Shown: positions 9,078 to 17,619 of the stretch, in pieces
Numbering within the stretch: position 1 is the stretch's first letter
Layout: each line of letters begins with the position of its first letter
DNA from: an uncultured Allobosea sp.
GTDB lineage: Bacteria > Pseudomonadota > Alphaproteobacteria > Rhizobiales > Beijerinckiaceae
Length of the DNA stretch: 64,000 nt
Reading direction: 5' to 3'
NCBI RefSeq assembly: GCF_945956895.1
Contig: NZ_CAMFJF010000019.1
Coordinates: 1-64,000, forward strand
Made by a program: the position numbers and the translations under genes
The notes under the pieces: model-generated
Told to the model about the DNA's origin: nothing
Database searches by the model: none
What the model saw: the letters and a program-made list of their open reading frames with translations, nothing else

Positions 9078-9097
<20 letters not shown>
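8297..9097 (+). CDS. Branched-chain-type ABC importer, ATPase (LivG-like)
   Basis: This 266-residue ATPase drives the importer. It has Walker A GPNGAGKSTTFN, Walker B LLLLDEPAAGL, the C-loop LDFGHQKMVEIARAL and the LivG-specific C-terminal tail (VRANPAVIEAYLG). The signature reads DFGHQ in place of LSGGQ, a divergence seen in LivG proteins. The start at 8297 is behind GGGAGG and overlaps the LivM-like gene by 11 bases. A longer frame begins at 8243 but lies entirely within the upstream gene. It overlaps the LivF-like gene by 20 bases, consistent with a tightly coupled operon. Confidence 0.92.
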
Positions 9098-9803
<706 letters not shown>

Positions 9804-9833
9804 GCCGAGCTATACGCAGACAGGAACCGGCTC

Positions 9834-10577
9834 ATGGCTACGCCGCAAGATAAACCCATCGCCCTCGTCACGGGCGGCGCTCGCGGGATCGGCCGGGCCA
9901 TCGTCGAGCGGCTCTGCGCCGACGGCTTTGCGGTCGGCATCCTCGACCGCGAGGCGGAAATTGCGGCCGCGCTGGTGGCGGAACTCACGGCGCAGGGCCA
10001 CAGCCTCTTCTTCGAACCGGTCGACCTCGCCGATCACGCCGGCCTCGCCGCGCTGGCCGAGCGGCTGCCTGTGGCACAGGTGCTCGTCAACAATGCCGGC
10101 ATCTTCGAGAACAAGCCGTTCTTCGATCTCGCAGCGAGCGATTTCGGCCGGATGATGGACGTCAACGTCACCGCCCTCTTCCTGCTCTCGCAGGCGGTGG
10201 CGCGGCGGATGGAAAGGGGCGGTCGTATCGTCAACATCGCCTCGCGCACATTCCTCGGCGCGCGCAACCACGCCCACTATGTGGCGTCCAAGGCGGCCGT
10301 CGTCGGCTTGACCCGGGCGATGGCGATGGAGCTCCTGCCGCGCGGCATCGCCGTCAATGCGGTGGCGCCGGGCGGGGTCGCGACCGAGATGGTGGCGAAG
10401 CAGTCGGAAGAGGCGCGCGCCGCCCTGCTCGCCCAGCAGCCAACGGGAGCGCTCGCGGCGCCGGAGGACATCGCCAACGCCGTCGCCTTCCTCGCCTCGC
10501 CGCGCACCAATTTCATTTATGGCCAGGTCCTGCTCGTCGACGGCGGCAAGTCGCTCGGCGGCGGCATGGGCGGCTGA
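9834..10577 (+). CDS. SDR-family dehydrogenase/reductase
   Basis: This 247-residue classical short-chain dehydrogenase has the NAD(P) motif TGGARGIG at about residues 14-21, NNAG, a catalytic Ser in NIASRTF and Tyr/Lys in YVASK. An Asp (GILDRE) at the end of the second strand suggests NAD(H) preference. Such enzymes interconvert an alcohol and a ketone. It is the first of three SDR genes between the importer and maiA and lies four bases ahead of the flavoprotein gene, so it probably oxidises a ring hydroxyl of the imported compound. The substrate cannot be read from the sequence. Confidence 0.88.
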   Translation: MATPQDKPIALVTGGARGIGRAIVERLCADGFAVGILDREAEIAAALVAELTAQGHSLFFEPVDLADHAGLAALAERLPVAQVLVNNAGIFENKPFFDLAASDFGRMMDVNVTALFLLSQAVARRMERGGRIVNIASRTFLGARNHAHYVASKAAVVGLTRAMAMELLPRGIAVNAVAPGGVATEMVAKQSEEARAALLAQQPTGALAAPEDIANAVAFLASPRTNFIYGQVLLVDGGKSLGGGMGG

Positions 10578-10581
10578 GGAC

Positions 10582-12285
10582 ATGGCGATGAGCGAGAGCT
10601 TCGACGAAATCCGCGACGTCGTCGTGGTCGGCTCGGGCGCCGGCGGGATGTCGGCGGCGATCACCGCCGCCAAGGCCGGGCTCGACGTGCTGTTGATCGA
10701 GAAGAGCGACTATATCGGCGGCAGCACCGCCGTCTCGGGCGGCGCCATGTGGGTGCCGGAAAACCCGCATGCCGCCAAGGCCGGCCATGCCGATACGCGC
10801 GAAGCGGCGATGACCTATCTCGAAGCCGTGCTGGGCAACCGCCTGCGGCCCGATCTGGTGCGTGCCTTCCTCGACAACGGGCCCGAGATGGTCCGCTTCT
10901 TCGAGAGCGCGACGGCACTGAAATTCGAGGCGCGCGCCTATTCACCGGATTATCAGCCCGAGCAGCCCGGCGCTTCCAAGGGGGGGCGCACGATCGATCC
11001 TGCTCCTTATGACGGCAACGAACTTGGCGCCGATTTCGCTCTGCTGCGCCCGCCGCTCAAGGAATTCACCGTGCTCGGTGGCATGATGGTGAACCGCAAG
11101 GATATCGACGCGCTGGTCGGCCGCTTCCGTAGCCTCGCGAATTTCAAGCACAGCGCGAAGCTCCTGATCCAGTACGGTCTCGACCGCCTGCGCCATCCGC
11201 GCGGCGCACGTCTCCTGATGGGCAATGCGCTTGCGGGACGCCTGCTGAAATCGGCGCGGCAGGCGGGCGTCGACATCCGCACGCAGACGCCGGCCGGCTC
11301 GCTGATCGTGAAGGACGGCACTGTCATCGGCCTCACCGTCAAGGGCCCACAGGGCGAGCGCTGCATCGGTGCACGGCGCGGCGTGGTGCTGGCGAGCGGC
11401 GGCTTCCCGGCCAATGCCGTGATGCGCGGCGAGCACATGCCGCATGCTGAGGTCCATCGCTCGATGGCGCCGAAGACCGATACCGGCGACGGCATCAATC
11501 TCGGCCTCGCGACGGGCGGCGCCCTGCGCGACGACAATATCGGCGCGGCCTTCTGGACGCCGGTCTCGGTGCTGAAAAAGCCTGATGGCAGCGAGGTGCA
11601 GTTTCCGCACCTGATCCTCGACCGGGCCAAGCCTGGCCTGATTGCGGTCGACGGCAAGGGCAACCGCTTCGTCAACGAAGCGACCTCCTATCACGGCTTC
11701 GTCGAGGCGATGCATGCCAGCGGTGCCGTGCCCGCCTTCCTCGTCTGCGACAGCGTTTTCTTGCACAAATACGGGCTCGGCCTCGTCCATCCCGGCCTCA
11801 AGACGCCAAAGGCCTTTGTCGAAGCCGGCTATCTGTTTGAAGGCGACAGCATCGCGGCGCTCGCCGGCAGGATCGGCGTGCCGATGCCGGCGCTGGCCGC
11901 TGCGGTCGCCGGGATGAACGACGCCGCGCGCTCGGGCTCGGACGCCGCCTTCGGCAAGGGTTCGAGCGAATACAACCGCTATCTCGGCGACCCCAACAAC
12001 AAGCCCAATCCCTGCCTCGGGCCGATCGAGACCGGGCCGTTCTACGCGGTAAAGGTCTGGCCGGGCGATATCGGCACCGCGACCGGCCTGACCTGCGATC
12101 CACAGGCCCGCGTGCTCGGCCGCGACGAGCGGCCCGTCGCCGGGCTCTATGCCACCGGCAACGACATGAACTCGATCATGGCGGGCGCCTATCCCGGCGC
12201 CGGCATCACGCTCGGCCCCGCGCTCACCTTCGGCTTCATCGCCGGGCGCGCGCTCGCCGCCGAGACCGACCATCTGCCCCGTTGA
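10582..12285 (+). CDS. FAD-dependent 3-ketosteroid-delta1-dehydrogenase-like flavoprotein
   Basis: This 567-residue flavoprotein is of the FAD_binding_2 (fumarate reductase/KstD) family. FAD-binding GSGAGG lies at residues 17-22 and the ribityl-binding region is GGSTAVSGGAMWVP. The C-terminal part is strikingly KstD-like: GPFYA with Tyr at about 488, GDIGTATGL near 495-503 and YPGAGITLGPALT near 537-549. KstD-type enzymes introduce a C=C bond next to a ring ketone. No other steroid genes are present. In this operon it more likely desaturates a cyclohexanone- or cyclohexenone-type acid towards an aromatic ring (inference). Alternative starts are 10582 and 10588; GAGGA lies just upstream. Confidence 0.85.
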   Translation: MAMSESFDEIRDVVVVGSGAGGMSAAITAAKAGLDVLLIEKSDYIGGSTAVSGGAMWVPENPHAAKAGHADTREAAMTYLEAVLGNRLRPDLVRAFLDNGPEMVRFFESATALKFEARAYSPDYQPEQPGASKGGRTIDPAPYDGNELGADFALLRPPLKEFTVLGGMMVNRKDIDALVGRFRSLANFKHSAKLLIQYGLDRLRHPRGARLLMGNALAGRLLKSARQAGVDIRTQTPAGSLIVKDGTVIGLTVKGPQGERCIGARRGVVLASGGFPANAVMRGEHMPHAEVHRSMAPKTDTGDGINLGLATGGALRDDNIGAAFWTPVSVLKKPDGSEVQFPHLILDRAKPGLIAVDGKGNRFVNEATSYHGFVEAMHASGAVPAFLVCDSVFLHKYGLGLVHPGLKTPKAFVEAGYLFEGDSIAALAGRIGVPMPALAAAVAGMNDAARSGSDAAFGKGSSEYNRYLGDPNNKPNPCLGPIETGPFYAVKVWPGDIGTATGLTCDPQARVLGRDERPVAGLYATGNDMNSIMAGAYPGAGITLGPALTFGFIAGRALAAETDHLPR

Positions 12286-12299
12286 GAAAGATCGCCGCG

Positions 12300-12920
12300 A
12301 TGAAGCTCTATCAGTCCACCACCTCGCCCTTCGTCTTGAAGGTCCGCATCGCCGCCGCCGAGCTCGGCCTGCTCGACCGGATCGAGATGCTCGACGTCTC
12401 GCAGGAGTACAAGGCAGGCGGGCCATTGGCGCGCGAGCAGAACATCATCAAGACCAATCCGCTCGGGCAGGTGCCGACCCTACTGCTCGACGACGGCACG
12501 ACGATCGCCGATAGCCGCGTCATCTGCGAATATCTCGACGGGCTCGGCGGCGGTTCGCTGTTCCCGGCCGAGCCGAAGGCCCGCTGGAACGCCCTGACCG
12601 AGCAAAGCTATGGTGATGGCCTGCTCGATGCTGCGCTAGCCGCGCGCTACGAGGGCCTGCTACGCAGCGAGGAGCAGCGCTGGCAGCGCTGGATCGACGG
12701 GCAGCTCGCCAAGGTCCATGCCACGCTCGACCTGATCGAGGGCAAGGCCGCCGGCTTCGGCAACCGCGTCGATATCGGCACGATCACCTTCTACTGTGCG
12801 CTGTCCTATCTCGACCTGCGCTTCACCGACCTGAACTGGCGCGAGGGCCGGCCGCAGGCCGCCGCCTGGTTCGCCAAGATCGCGGAACGTCCCGCCTTCG
12901 GCGGCCAGAAGCTGGGCTGA
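12300..12920 (+). CDS. Glutathione S-transferase family protein
   Basis: This 206-residue protein is of the two-domain cytosolic GST fold. The N-terminal thioredoxin-like domain has TTSPFVLKVRIAAAELG and the cis-Pro/glutathione-binding segment GQVPTLLLDDGTTIADSRVICEYLD. The helical C-terminal domain spans about residues 85-206. The start at 12300 follows the flavoprotein stop by 14 bases. It is much shorter than the beta-etherases LigE/LigF, and resembles the small GSTs often linked with catabolic operons, where they isomerise or open activated ring products. The specific reaction is unknown. Confidence 0.82.
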   Translation: MKLYQSTTSPFVLKVRIAAAELGLLDRIEMLDVSQEYKAGGPLAREQNIIKTNPLGQVPTLLLDDGTTIADSRVICEYLDGLGGGSLFPAEPKARWNALTEQSYGDGLLDAALAARYEGLLRSEEQRWQRWIDGQLAKVHATLDLIEGKAAGFGNRVDIGTITFYCALSYLDLRFTDLNWREGRPQAAAWFAKIAERPAFGGQKLG

Positions 12921-12944
12921 GGCCAACGCGAGCAGGAGGCGACG

Positions 12945-13775
12945 ATGGCTGCGAATCTCGGGCTTGCCGGCCGGATCGTCCTGATCACCGGCGGCGCCTC
13001 CGGCATCGGGCGGGAATGCGCGCTGGCACTGGCGCGCGAAGGCGCCGCCGTCGCCATTGCGGACGCGAATGAGCAGGGTGCGACGGACACCGTCTGCGAG
13101 ATCGCGGCGCTCGGCGCCCGCGCGGTCGCCATCAGCTTCGACGTGCGCAGCCCGACCGCCACCGAGACGGCCGTCGCGGCGATCGAGCGCGATCTCGGCC
13201 CGCTCGACGGGCTGATCACGGCGGCCGGCATCTCCCGCCCTGCCCCGGCGACCGAATTGGCCGCCGAGAGCTGGGAAGCGGTGATCGGCGTCAACCTCTC
13301 CGGCACCTTCTATTCCTGCCAGGCGGCGGGCCGGCGCATGGTGGAGCGCGGGCGCGGCGTCATCGTCACGATCGGCTCGGTCTCCTCGCTCGGCGGCCAG
13401 TCCGGTCGGGCGCATTACTGCGCCTCGAAAGCCGGCGTCGTCGGGCTGACACGCGACCTCGCCGTCGAATGGGGTTCGCATGGCGTGCGGGTGAACTGCA
13501 TCGGGCCGAGCGCGACCGATACGCCGATGATCCGCCGCGGCATCCCCGAGAGCTTCGTCTCGGGCGTGATGGAGGATCGCACGCCGCTCGGACGCTTGGC
13601 GCAGCCCTCCGAGGTCGCCTCGGTCTGCCTGTTCCTGCTCTCGGACCTCGCGAGCTACGTCAACGGCGCGCTGATCATGGCCGATGGCGGCGTCTCGGCC
13701 GGCTTCTTCACGCGCGGCCATGGCCGCGACTTTTCGTCCAAGGCCCTGCTCGCGCAGGGCGTCTACAGCGAATGA
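12945..13775 (+). CDS. SDR-family dehydrogenase/reductase
   Basis: This 276-residue classical SDR has TGGASGIG at residues 16-23, the alternative TAAG in place of NNAG, the catalytic Ser in IGSVSSLGG and YCASK. The C-terminus carries a roughly 20-residue extension (TRGHGRDFSSKALLAQGVYS) beyond the usual SDR end, which may cover the active site. Asp after the second strand (AIADANE) suggests NAD. A ribosome site GCAGGAGGCGACG precedes the ATG. It lies in the operon between the GST and the third SDR. Confidence 0.88.
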   Translation: MAANLGLAGRIVLITGGASGIGRECALALAREGAAVAIADANEQGATDTVCEIAALGARAVAISFDVRSPTATETAVAAIERDLGPLDGLITAAGISRPAPATELAAESWEAVIGVNLSGTFYSCQAAGRRMVERGRGVIVTIGSVSSLGGQSGRAHYCASKAGVVGLTRDLAVEWGSHGVRVNCIGPSATDTPMIRRGIPESFVSGVMEDRTPLGRLAQPSEVASVCLFLLSDLASYVNGALIMADGGVSAGFFTRGHGRDFSSKALLAQGVYSE

Positions 13776-13788
13776 ACCGGAGACCGAC

Positions 13789-14559
13789 ATGAGCAAGCTC
13801 GCCCTCGTCACCGGCGCCGGCCGCGGCATCGGCGCGGCCATCGCCCATAAACTCGCGGCCGATGGTTGGCGGATCGCGGTCTGCGACCTGACGAAGGAGC
13901 CGGCGGTCGCGGTTGCAGCCACCCTGTCCGGCTCCGGCCATAGCGGCTGGGCGGTCGATGTCTCCAGTGAGGCTTCCGTGGAGGCACTGTTCGATGCGGT
14001 CGAGGCTGCGCATGGCCCGGTGACCGGACTGGTCTGCAATGCCGGCGTGCTCCTGATGGCGGCCGATGGCGAGCGGCCGACCATCTTCGACATGACGCTG
14101 GACGATTGGGAGAAGACCCATGCCGTCAACACGCGCGGCGTCTTCCTGAGCATCCGGGCCTATGCCCGCCGCCGCCGCGCAATGCCTGTCGAAGGCGGGC
14201 GTGTCACCACGACGAGCTCGGTCGCGGCCGAACTCGGTGGCTATCGCGGCTCGGCGAGCTATATCTCATCGAAATCGGCGATCCTCGGATTCACCAAGGC
14301 GATGGCGCGCGAGTTGTCGTCGCTCGGCATCACCGTGAACTGCGTCGCGCCGGGCGTGATCGACGCGCCCATGCTTGCCGCCGCAACGCCGCGCTCGGCC
14401 GCGCCGGGCTCGATGGACGCGCTGGCGCAGGCCGTGCCGCTCGGCCGGCTCGGCACGCCGGAGGATATCGCCGGGGCGGTGTCTTTCCTGCTGTCTGAGC
14501 AGGCCTCCTACATCACGGGCGCGACGATCGACGTCAATGGCGGCTACCGCATGGCCTGA
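13789..14559 (+). CDS. SDR-family dehydrogenase/reductase
   Basis: This 256-residue classical SDR has TGAGRGIG at residues 8-15, CNAG, the catalytic Ser in TTSSVAAELG and YISSK. It also has the typical C-terminal PEDIAGAVSFLLS and a closing VNGGYRMA. The open frame runs further upstream into the preceding SDR. The ATG at 13789 behind CCGGAGACCGAC begins exactly at the first beta-strand. It is the third SDR of the operon and is not closely similar to the other two, so the three probably act on different hydroxyls or intermediates. Confidence 0.88.
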   Translation: MSKLALVTGAGRGIGAAIAHKLAADGWRIAVCDLTKEPAVAVAATLSGSGHSGWAVDVSSEASVEALFDAVEAAHGPVTGLVCNAGVLLMAADGERPTIFDMTLDDWEKTHAVNTRGVFLSIRAYARRRRAMPVEGGRVTTTSSVAAELGGYRGSASYISSKSAILGFTKAMARELSSLGITVNCVAPGVIDAPMLAAATPRSAAPGSMDALAQAVPLGRLGTPEDIAGAVSFLLSEQASYITGATIDVNGGYRMA

Positions 14560-14572
14560 CTGGGGGAGCGAC

Positions 14573-15205
14573 ATGATCCTGCACGGCTATTTCCGTTCTT
14601 CCGCTGCCTGGCGCACGCGGATCGCTTTCAACCTCAAGGGCGTGACGCCGCAGAGCGTGATCCACAACCTGCGCGACGGCGCCCAGAACGAGCCTGCCTA
14701 TGCGGCGATCAATCCGCAGAAGCTGATCCCGGCGCTGGAACTCGATGACGGCACCGTGCTCACGCAGTCGCTGGCGATCATCGGCTGGCTCGATCGCGAG
14801 GTGCCGCAGCCGCCGCTCTTCCCGGCCGACAATACCTTGCGCGCCCGCGTCGAGGCCTTCGCGCTGGTCATCGCCTGCGAGACCCATCCCTTCCAGAATC
14901 CGAAGATCCAGAAGCGCCTGCGCAGCAAGGGCTTTTCGGAAGCCGACGTGCAGGATTGGCTTACCACCGCAATGAGCGAGGGCCTGAGTGCCTGCGAAAG
15001 GCTGATCCAGGACCAGCCCGGTCCGTTCTGCTTCGGCGCTGCGCCGACGCTGGCCGATATCTGCCTCGTGCCGCAGATCGGCAGCGCCCGGCGCTACGGG
15101 ATCGACCTTGCGCCCCATCCGAAGCTCGTCGCGATCGACGCGCATTGCGCCGCCCTGCCCGCCTTCATCGCGGCAAGGCCCGACCGGCAGCCGGACGCCA
15201 TCTGA
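14573..15205 (+). CDS. maiA: Maleylacetoacetate isomerase (zeta-class GST)
   Basis: This 210-residue zeta-class GST uses glutathione to isomerise maleylacetoacetate to fumarylacetoacetate. The class motif SSAAWRTRIA (usually SSxSxRVRIAL) is at residues 8-17. INPQKLIPALELDDG and TQSLAIIGWLD form the glutathione site, and FCFGAAPTLADICLVPQI is the typical C-domain segment. GGGGGAGCGAC precedes the ATG. Together with HmgA and FahA it completes homogentisate breakdown. It could instead, or also, isomerise maleylpyruvate if the operon feeds gentisate. It is the last gene of the run that begins near 5.1 kb. Confidence 0.88.
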   Translation: MILHGYFRSSAAWRTRIAFNLKGVTPQSVIHNLRDGAQNEPAYAAINPQKLIPALELDDGTVLTQSLAIIGWLDREVPQPPLFPADNTLRARVEAFALVIACETHPFQNPKIQKRLRSKGFSEADVQDWLTTAMSEGLSACERLIQDQPGPFCFGAAPTLADICLVPQIGSARRYGIDLAPHPKLVAIDAHCAALPAFIAARPDRQPDAI

Positions 15206-15215
15206 GCCGGCTTTC

Positions 15216-15315
15216 CCGTCATTGCGAGGAGGCAAAGCCGACGAAGCAATCCAGGGGGCTGGCTGATCAGTTCACCCGGTCTCCCTGGATTGCTTCGCTA
15301 CGCTCGCAATGACGG
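15216..15315. repeat. Palindromic intergenic repeat, family A copy 1
   Basis: This 100-base element is bounded by perfect 13-base arms, CCGTCATTGCGAG (15216-15228) and CTCGCAATGACGG (15303-15315), with an inner pair GAAGCAATCCAG / CTGGATTGCTTC. It fills the convergent junction between maiA and the LuxR gene. Other copies are at 27399-27497 and 56526-56625. Confidence 0.9.
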
Positions 15316-15328
15316 AAGGCGCTGAGCC

Positions 15329-16111
15329 TCACATCAGGATGCGCATCAACTCGTTCTGCGATGAGATGTTGAGCCTTGCATAGGCGCGCTTGCGATAGGT
15401 CAGCACGGTGTTGATGCCGACGCCGAGTTCGAGCGCGATGCCTTCCGAGGTCAAGCCGGCCGCGACGAGCGCGCAGACATCGCGCTCGCGCTTCGACAGG
15501 CCGGGCGCGACCTTATCGAGCCGGGTGTGGAAATCCTTCGCGGCGCCACGGCCGCCCGCCGGCTTCGTCACGTCGTAATGCCGCCAGAGTGCGGCCATCA
15601 GCAGTGGGGCGCTCTCGACCAGATTGGCGATCTCGGCCTCGCTGAAGCTTTCCTTGCGGCGGCGATAGATGCTGAGCCTCATCGTGCCGGCCTCGCGGCG
15701 TTGCAACAGCGAGAAGCGCTCCGACAGCCCGACCGCGAGATAGCATTCGCTACGATAGGCCGAGCTTTCGATATCGCCGGCCTTCATCCGCACGCCCCAG
15801 CAATCGGCTTCGCCGCCGTCGTCGAGGGTGATCGCGTTGGCAGGGTCCGCGCGCCAGTGCCGGGAGACGTAGCGGCGGGCGATCTCGAGCGCCGGCTGCC
15901 CGGAATTGTAGTGGTTCTCGGCCAGCAGCGTATGGACCTCGCCGTCGGGAGCCGCGACGAAGGCGGTCACGATCTCGGTGCCGGTGAAGCGCCGGGCGAT
16001 GTCGAAGAGACCTCTGGAAAAATCGGAGCGGCCGACGCTTTCGATCACGCGCGGCATGGTCGCCAGGATACTGCGCGCGGCTACGGCCTGCTGGATGGCC
16101 ACAAGCTGCAT
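15329..16111 (-). CDS. LuxR-family transcriptional regulator
   Basis: This 260-residue regulator has a C-terminal LuxR/GerE helix-turn-helix (about residues 195-258: LSKRERDVCALVAAGLTSEG through GVGINTVLTYRKRAYARL). The N-terminal region of about 180 residues looks GAF/PAS-like but lacks the autoinducer-domain tryptophan/aspartate pattern and any receiver-domain Asp, so it is neither a clear quorum regulator nor a response regulator. It stands between the two catabolic blocks, convergent with maiA and upstream-tandem with the GntR gene. It may regulate either block, and the ligand is unknown. Confidence 0.82.
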   Translation of the reverse strand: MQLVAIQQAVAARSILATMPRVIESVGRSDFSRGLFDIARRFTGTEIVTAFVAAPDGEVHTLLAENHYNSGQPALEIARRYVSRHWRADPANAITLDDGGEADCWGVRMKAGDIESSAYRSECYLAVGLSERFSLLQRREAGTMRLSIYRRRKESFSEAEIANLVESAPLLMAALWRHYDVTKPAGGRGAAKDFHTRLDKVAPGLSKRERDVCALVAAGLTSEGIALELGVGINTVLTYRKRAYARLNISSQNELMRILM

Positions 16112-16246
16112 TCGAACCTCCCGCCGGCCCCTCTTTCGACCCGGCTCGGAGCCGGCGGCGGAGGCCGTTTCAGGTCTACAGCGTTAACAGTATCCAACTT
16201 CGCATGCAAACTTTCGGATGATCCCGGGCCGGCGCGGCAGGTGTTT

Positions 16247-16939
16247 TCAACCGACCAGACCGCGCTCCAACGCCATGTCGATGCAGCCATGGATATGGCC
16301 GTGCAGCAGCCTTTGCGCCCTGGTCGCGTCGCGGTTGAGCGCGCAGTCGAGCAAGGCCTTGTGGTCCTCGGTCGAGGTCGGCCCCCAGAAGATGAAGAAG
16401 ACCATCTGGTAGCGCAGATAGCGGTCATAGATGCCGGCATGGAGATCGAGGAGCGCCTTCGAGCCGCAGGCCGAGACCAGCGCCTGATGGAACTCGAAAT
16501 CGTAGCGCTTCCAGGCTTGCGTGCCGGACTCGTCGCCCGCGAGCAGGCGCTGCTCCATCCGGGCGAGCTTGTGATGGGCGGCGACGACGCGCCCTTCCCA
16601 CTCGACATCGCCGGCCCGGAAAGACTGCGCCAGCGCGTGGCTCTCGATCAGCAAGCGCAGATCCGCCAGTTCCTTCAGGTCCGTCGCCGAACAGGGGGCG
16701 ACCTGGAAGCCGCGCTGCCCTTCCGCAACGACGAGCCCTTCCGGCGCCAGCCGGTTCAGGATTTCGCGCAAGGTGCTGATGCCAACGCCATAGACCGATT
16801 TCAAGCGGTCGAGCGGCAGGCGCTGGCCGGGCTGGAGCACGCCGAAAACGATGTCGTGCTTGATGCGCTCATAGGCCTGCTCGCCGGTGGAGAGGACCGG
16901 GATCTCGTCGCCGCCGATCTCGAATGCCGCGTCCGTCAT
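16247..16939 (-). CDS. GntR-family regulator with FCD domain
   Basis: This 230-residue regulator has an N-terminal winged helix (AYERIKHDIVFGVLQPGQRL through GVGISTLREILNRLAPEGLV) and an FCD effector domain (LADLRLLIESHAL; FEFHQALVSACG; HGHIHGCIDMAL), whose histidines could hold a metal. The start at 16939 is chosen because GGGAGCAGC precedes it. The frame continues to 17014, into the palindromic operator. It is divergent from aroQ (17117) with a 177-base gap whose midpoint holds a strong inverted repeat. It is likely the specific regulator of the dehydroquinate/dehydroshikimate block, sensing a pathway acid. Confidence 0.87.
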   Translation of the reverse strand: MTDAAFEIGGDEIPVLSTGEQAYERIKHDIVFGVLQPGQRLPLDRLKSVYGVGISTLREILNRLAPEGLVVAEGQRGFQVAPCSATDLKELADLRLLIESHALAQSFRAGDVEWEGRVVAAHHKLARMEQRLLAGDESGTQAWKRYDFEFHQALVSACGSKALLDLHAGIYDRYLRYQMVFFIFWGPTSTEDHKALLDCALNRDATRAQRLLHGHIHGCIDMALERGLVG

Positions 16940-17009
16940 GCTGCTCCCTGCCCTCGCGCATTCCTGTCCGGTGACAACGCTACGGGCCGCCCCGCGATCG
17001 CGTCTATAA

Positions 17010-17041
17010 ATCAACTGATGATCTATGAATTATCAGTTGAT
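17010..17041. promoter_or_regulatory. Strong inverted repeat, probable GntR operator
   Basis: Perfect 10-base arms ATCAACTGAT (17010-17019) and ATCAGTTGAT (17032-17041) flank a 12-base AT-rich spacer, placing the half-sites about two helical turns apart. The repeat lies midway between the divergent GntR and aroQ starts, as expected for an autoregulated FCD regulator. Promoter elements are not clear enough to name. Confidence 0.65.
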
Positions 17042-17116
17042 CTCATTTTCATCTTGTATCACGTTTCCCTCAGAACATGCGAGCGGGGTCATCAGAGCCT
17101 CGCCTGGGAGGATGTC

Positions 17117-17584
17117 ATGGCGGATAAGGAAGCGGCGGCATCGCGCCGGATTTTCATCCTGAATGGCCCCAACCTGAATCTGCTCGGGCAGCGCGAGCCG
17201 CACATCTATGGTTCGACCACACTCAGCGAGATCGGCGAACGCTGCGATGCGAAGGCGCGCACGCTCGGCTTCACCATCGATTTCCGCCAGACCAATTTCG
17301 AGGGCGAACTGGTCGAAAGCGTGCAGCAGGCGCGGCAGGAGGCCTGCGGGATCATCATCAATCCGGCCGGCTACAGCTTCACCTCGGTTGCACTGCTCGA
17401 CGCGCTCAAGATGTTCGACGGCCCGAAGATCGAACTGCACATCTCGAATGTGCATGCGCGCGAGAGCATCTATCACAATTCGCTGGTCTCGCGGACCGCG
17501 ACCGGCATCATCATCGGCCTGGGCGCCGCCGGCTACGAGCTCGCCATCCAGGCGATGGCCGGCCTCGTCGCGGCGCGGAACTGA
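17117..17584 (+). CDS. Type II 3-dehydroquinate dehydratase paralogue with altered substrate site
   Basis: This 155-residue AroQ-family protein has [18 protein letters not shown] with Arg26 and catalytic Tyr31, Asn82 in INPA, and His113 in SNVHARE. The family's HTSVA His is Phe88 here ([13 protein letters not shown]), and the usual FRHHS is IYHNS at residues 118-122. The core acid/base machinery is kept but ring-acid contacts have changed. The start at 17117 follows GGGAGGATGTC. It dehydrates dehydroquinate, or possibly a related compound. The second paralogue at 21651 is canonical. It is convergent with the TetR gene and divergent from GntR. Confidence 0.85.
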   Translation: MADKEAAASRRIFILNGPNLNLLGQREPHIYGSTTLSEIGERCDAKARTLGFTIDFRQTNFEGELVESVQQARQEACGIIINPAGYSFTSVALLDALKMFDGPKIELHISNVHARESIYHNSLVSRTATGIIIGLGAAGYELAIQAMAGLVAARN

Positions 17585-17619
17585 CGGCGGTGGCCCTGCC
17601 CTTCCGCCCGGGCAAGGCT

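Noticed and set aside
9834-14559. Lignin beta-aryl-ether cleavage system (SDRs plus GSTs as in LigD/LigEF)
   Set aside because: The GSTs are 206 and 210 residues, shorter than LigE/LigF, one is clearly maleylacetoacetate-isomerase-like, and the KstD-like flavoprotein has no place in that pathway.
15216-15315. CRISPR or insertion-sequence remnant at the palindromic repeats
   Set aside because: Copies are single, widely spaced palindromes with no spacers, no target duplications and no transposase coding capacity.
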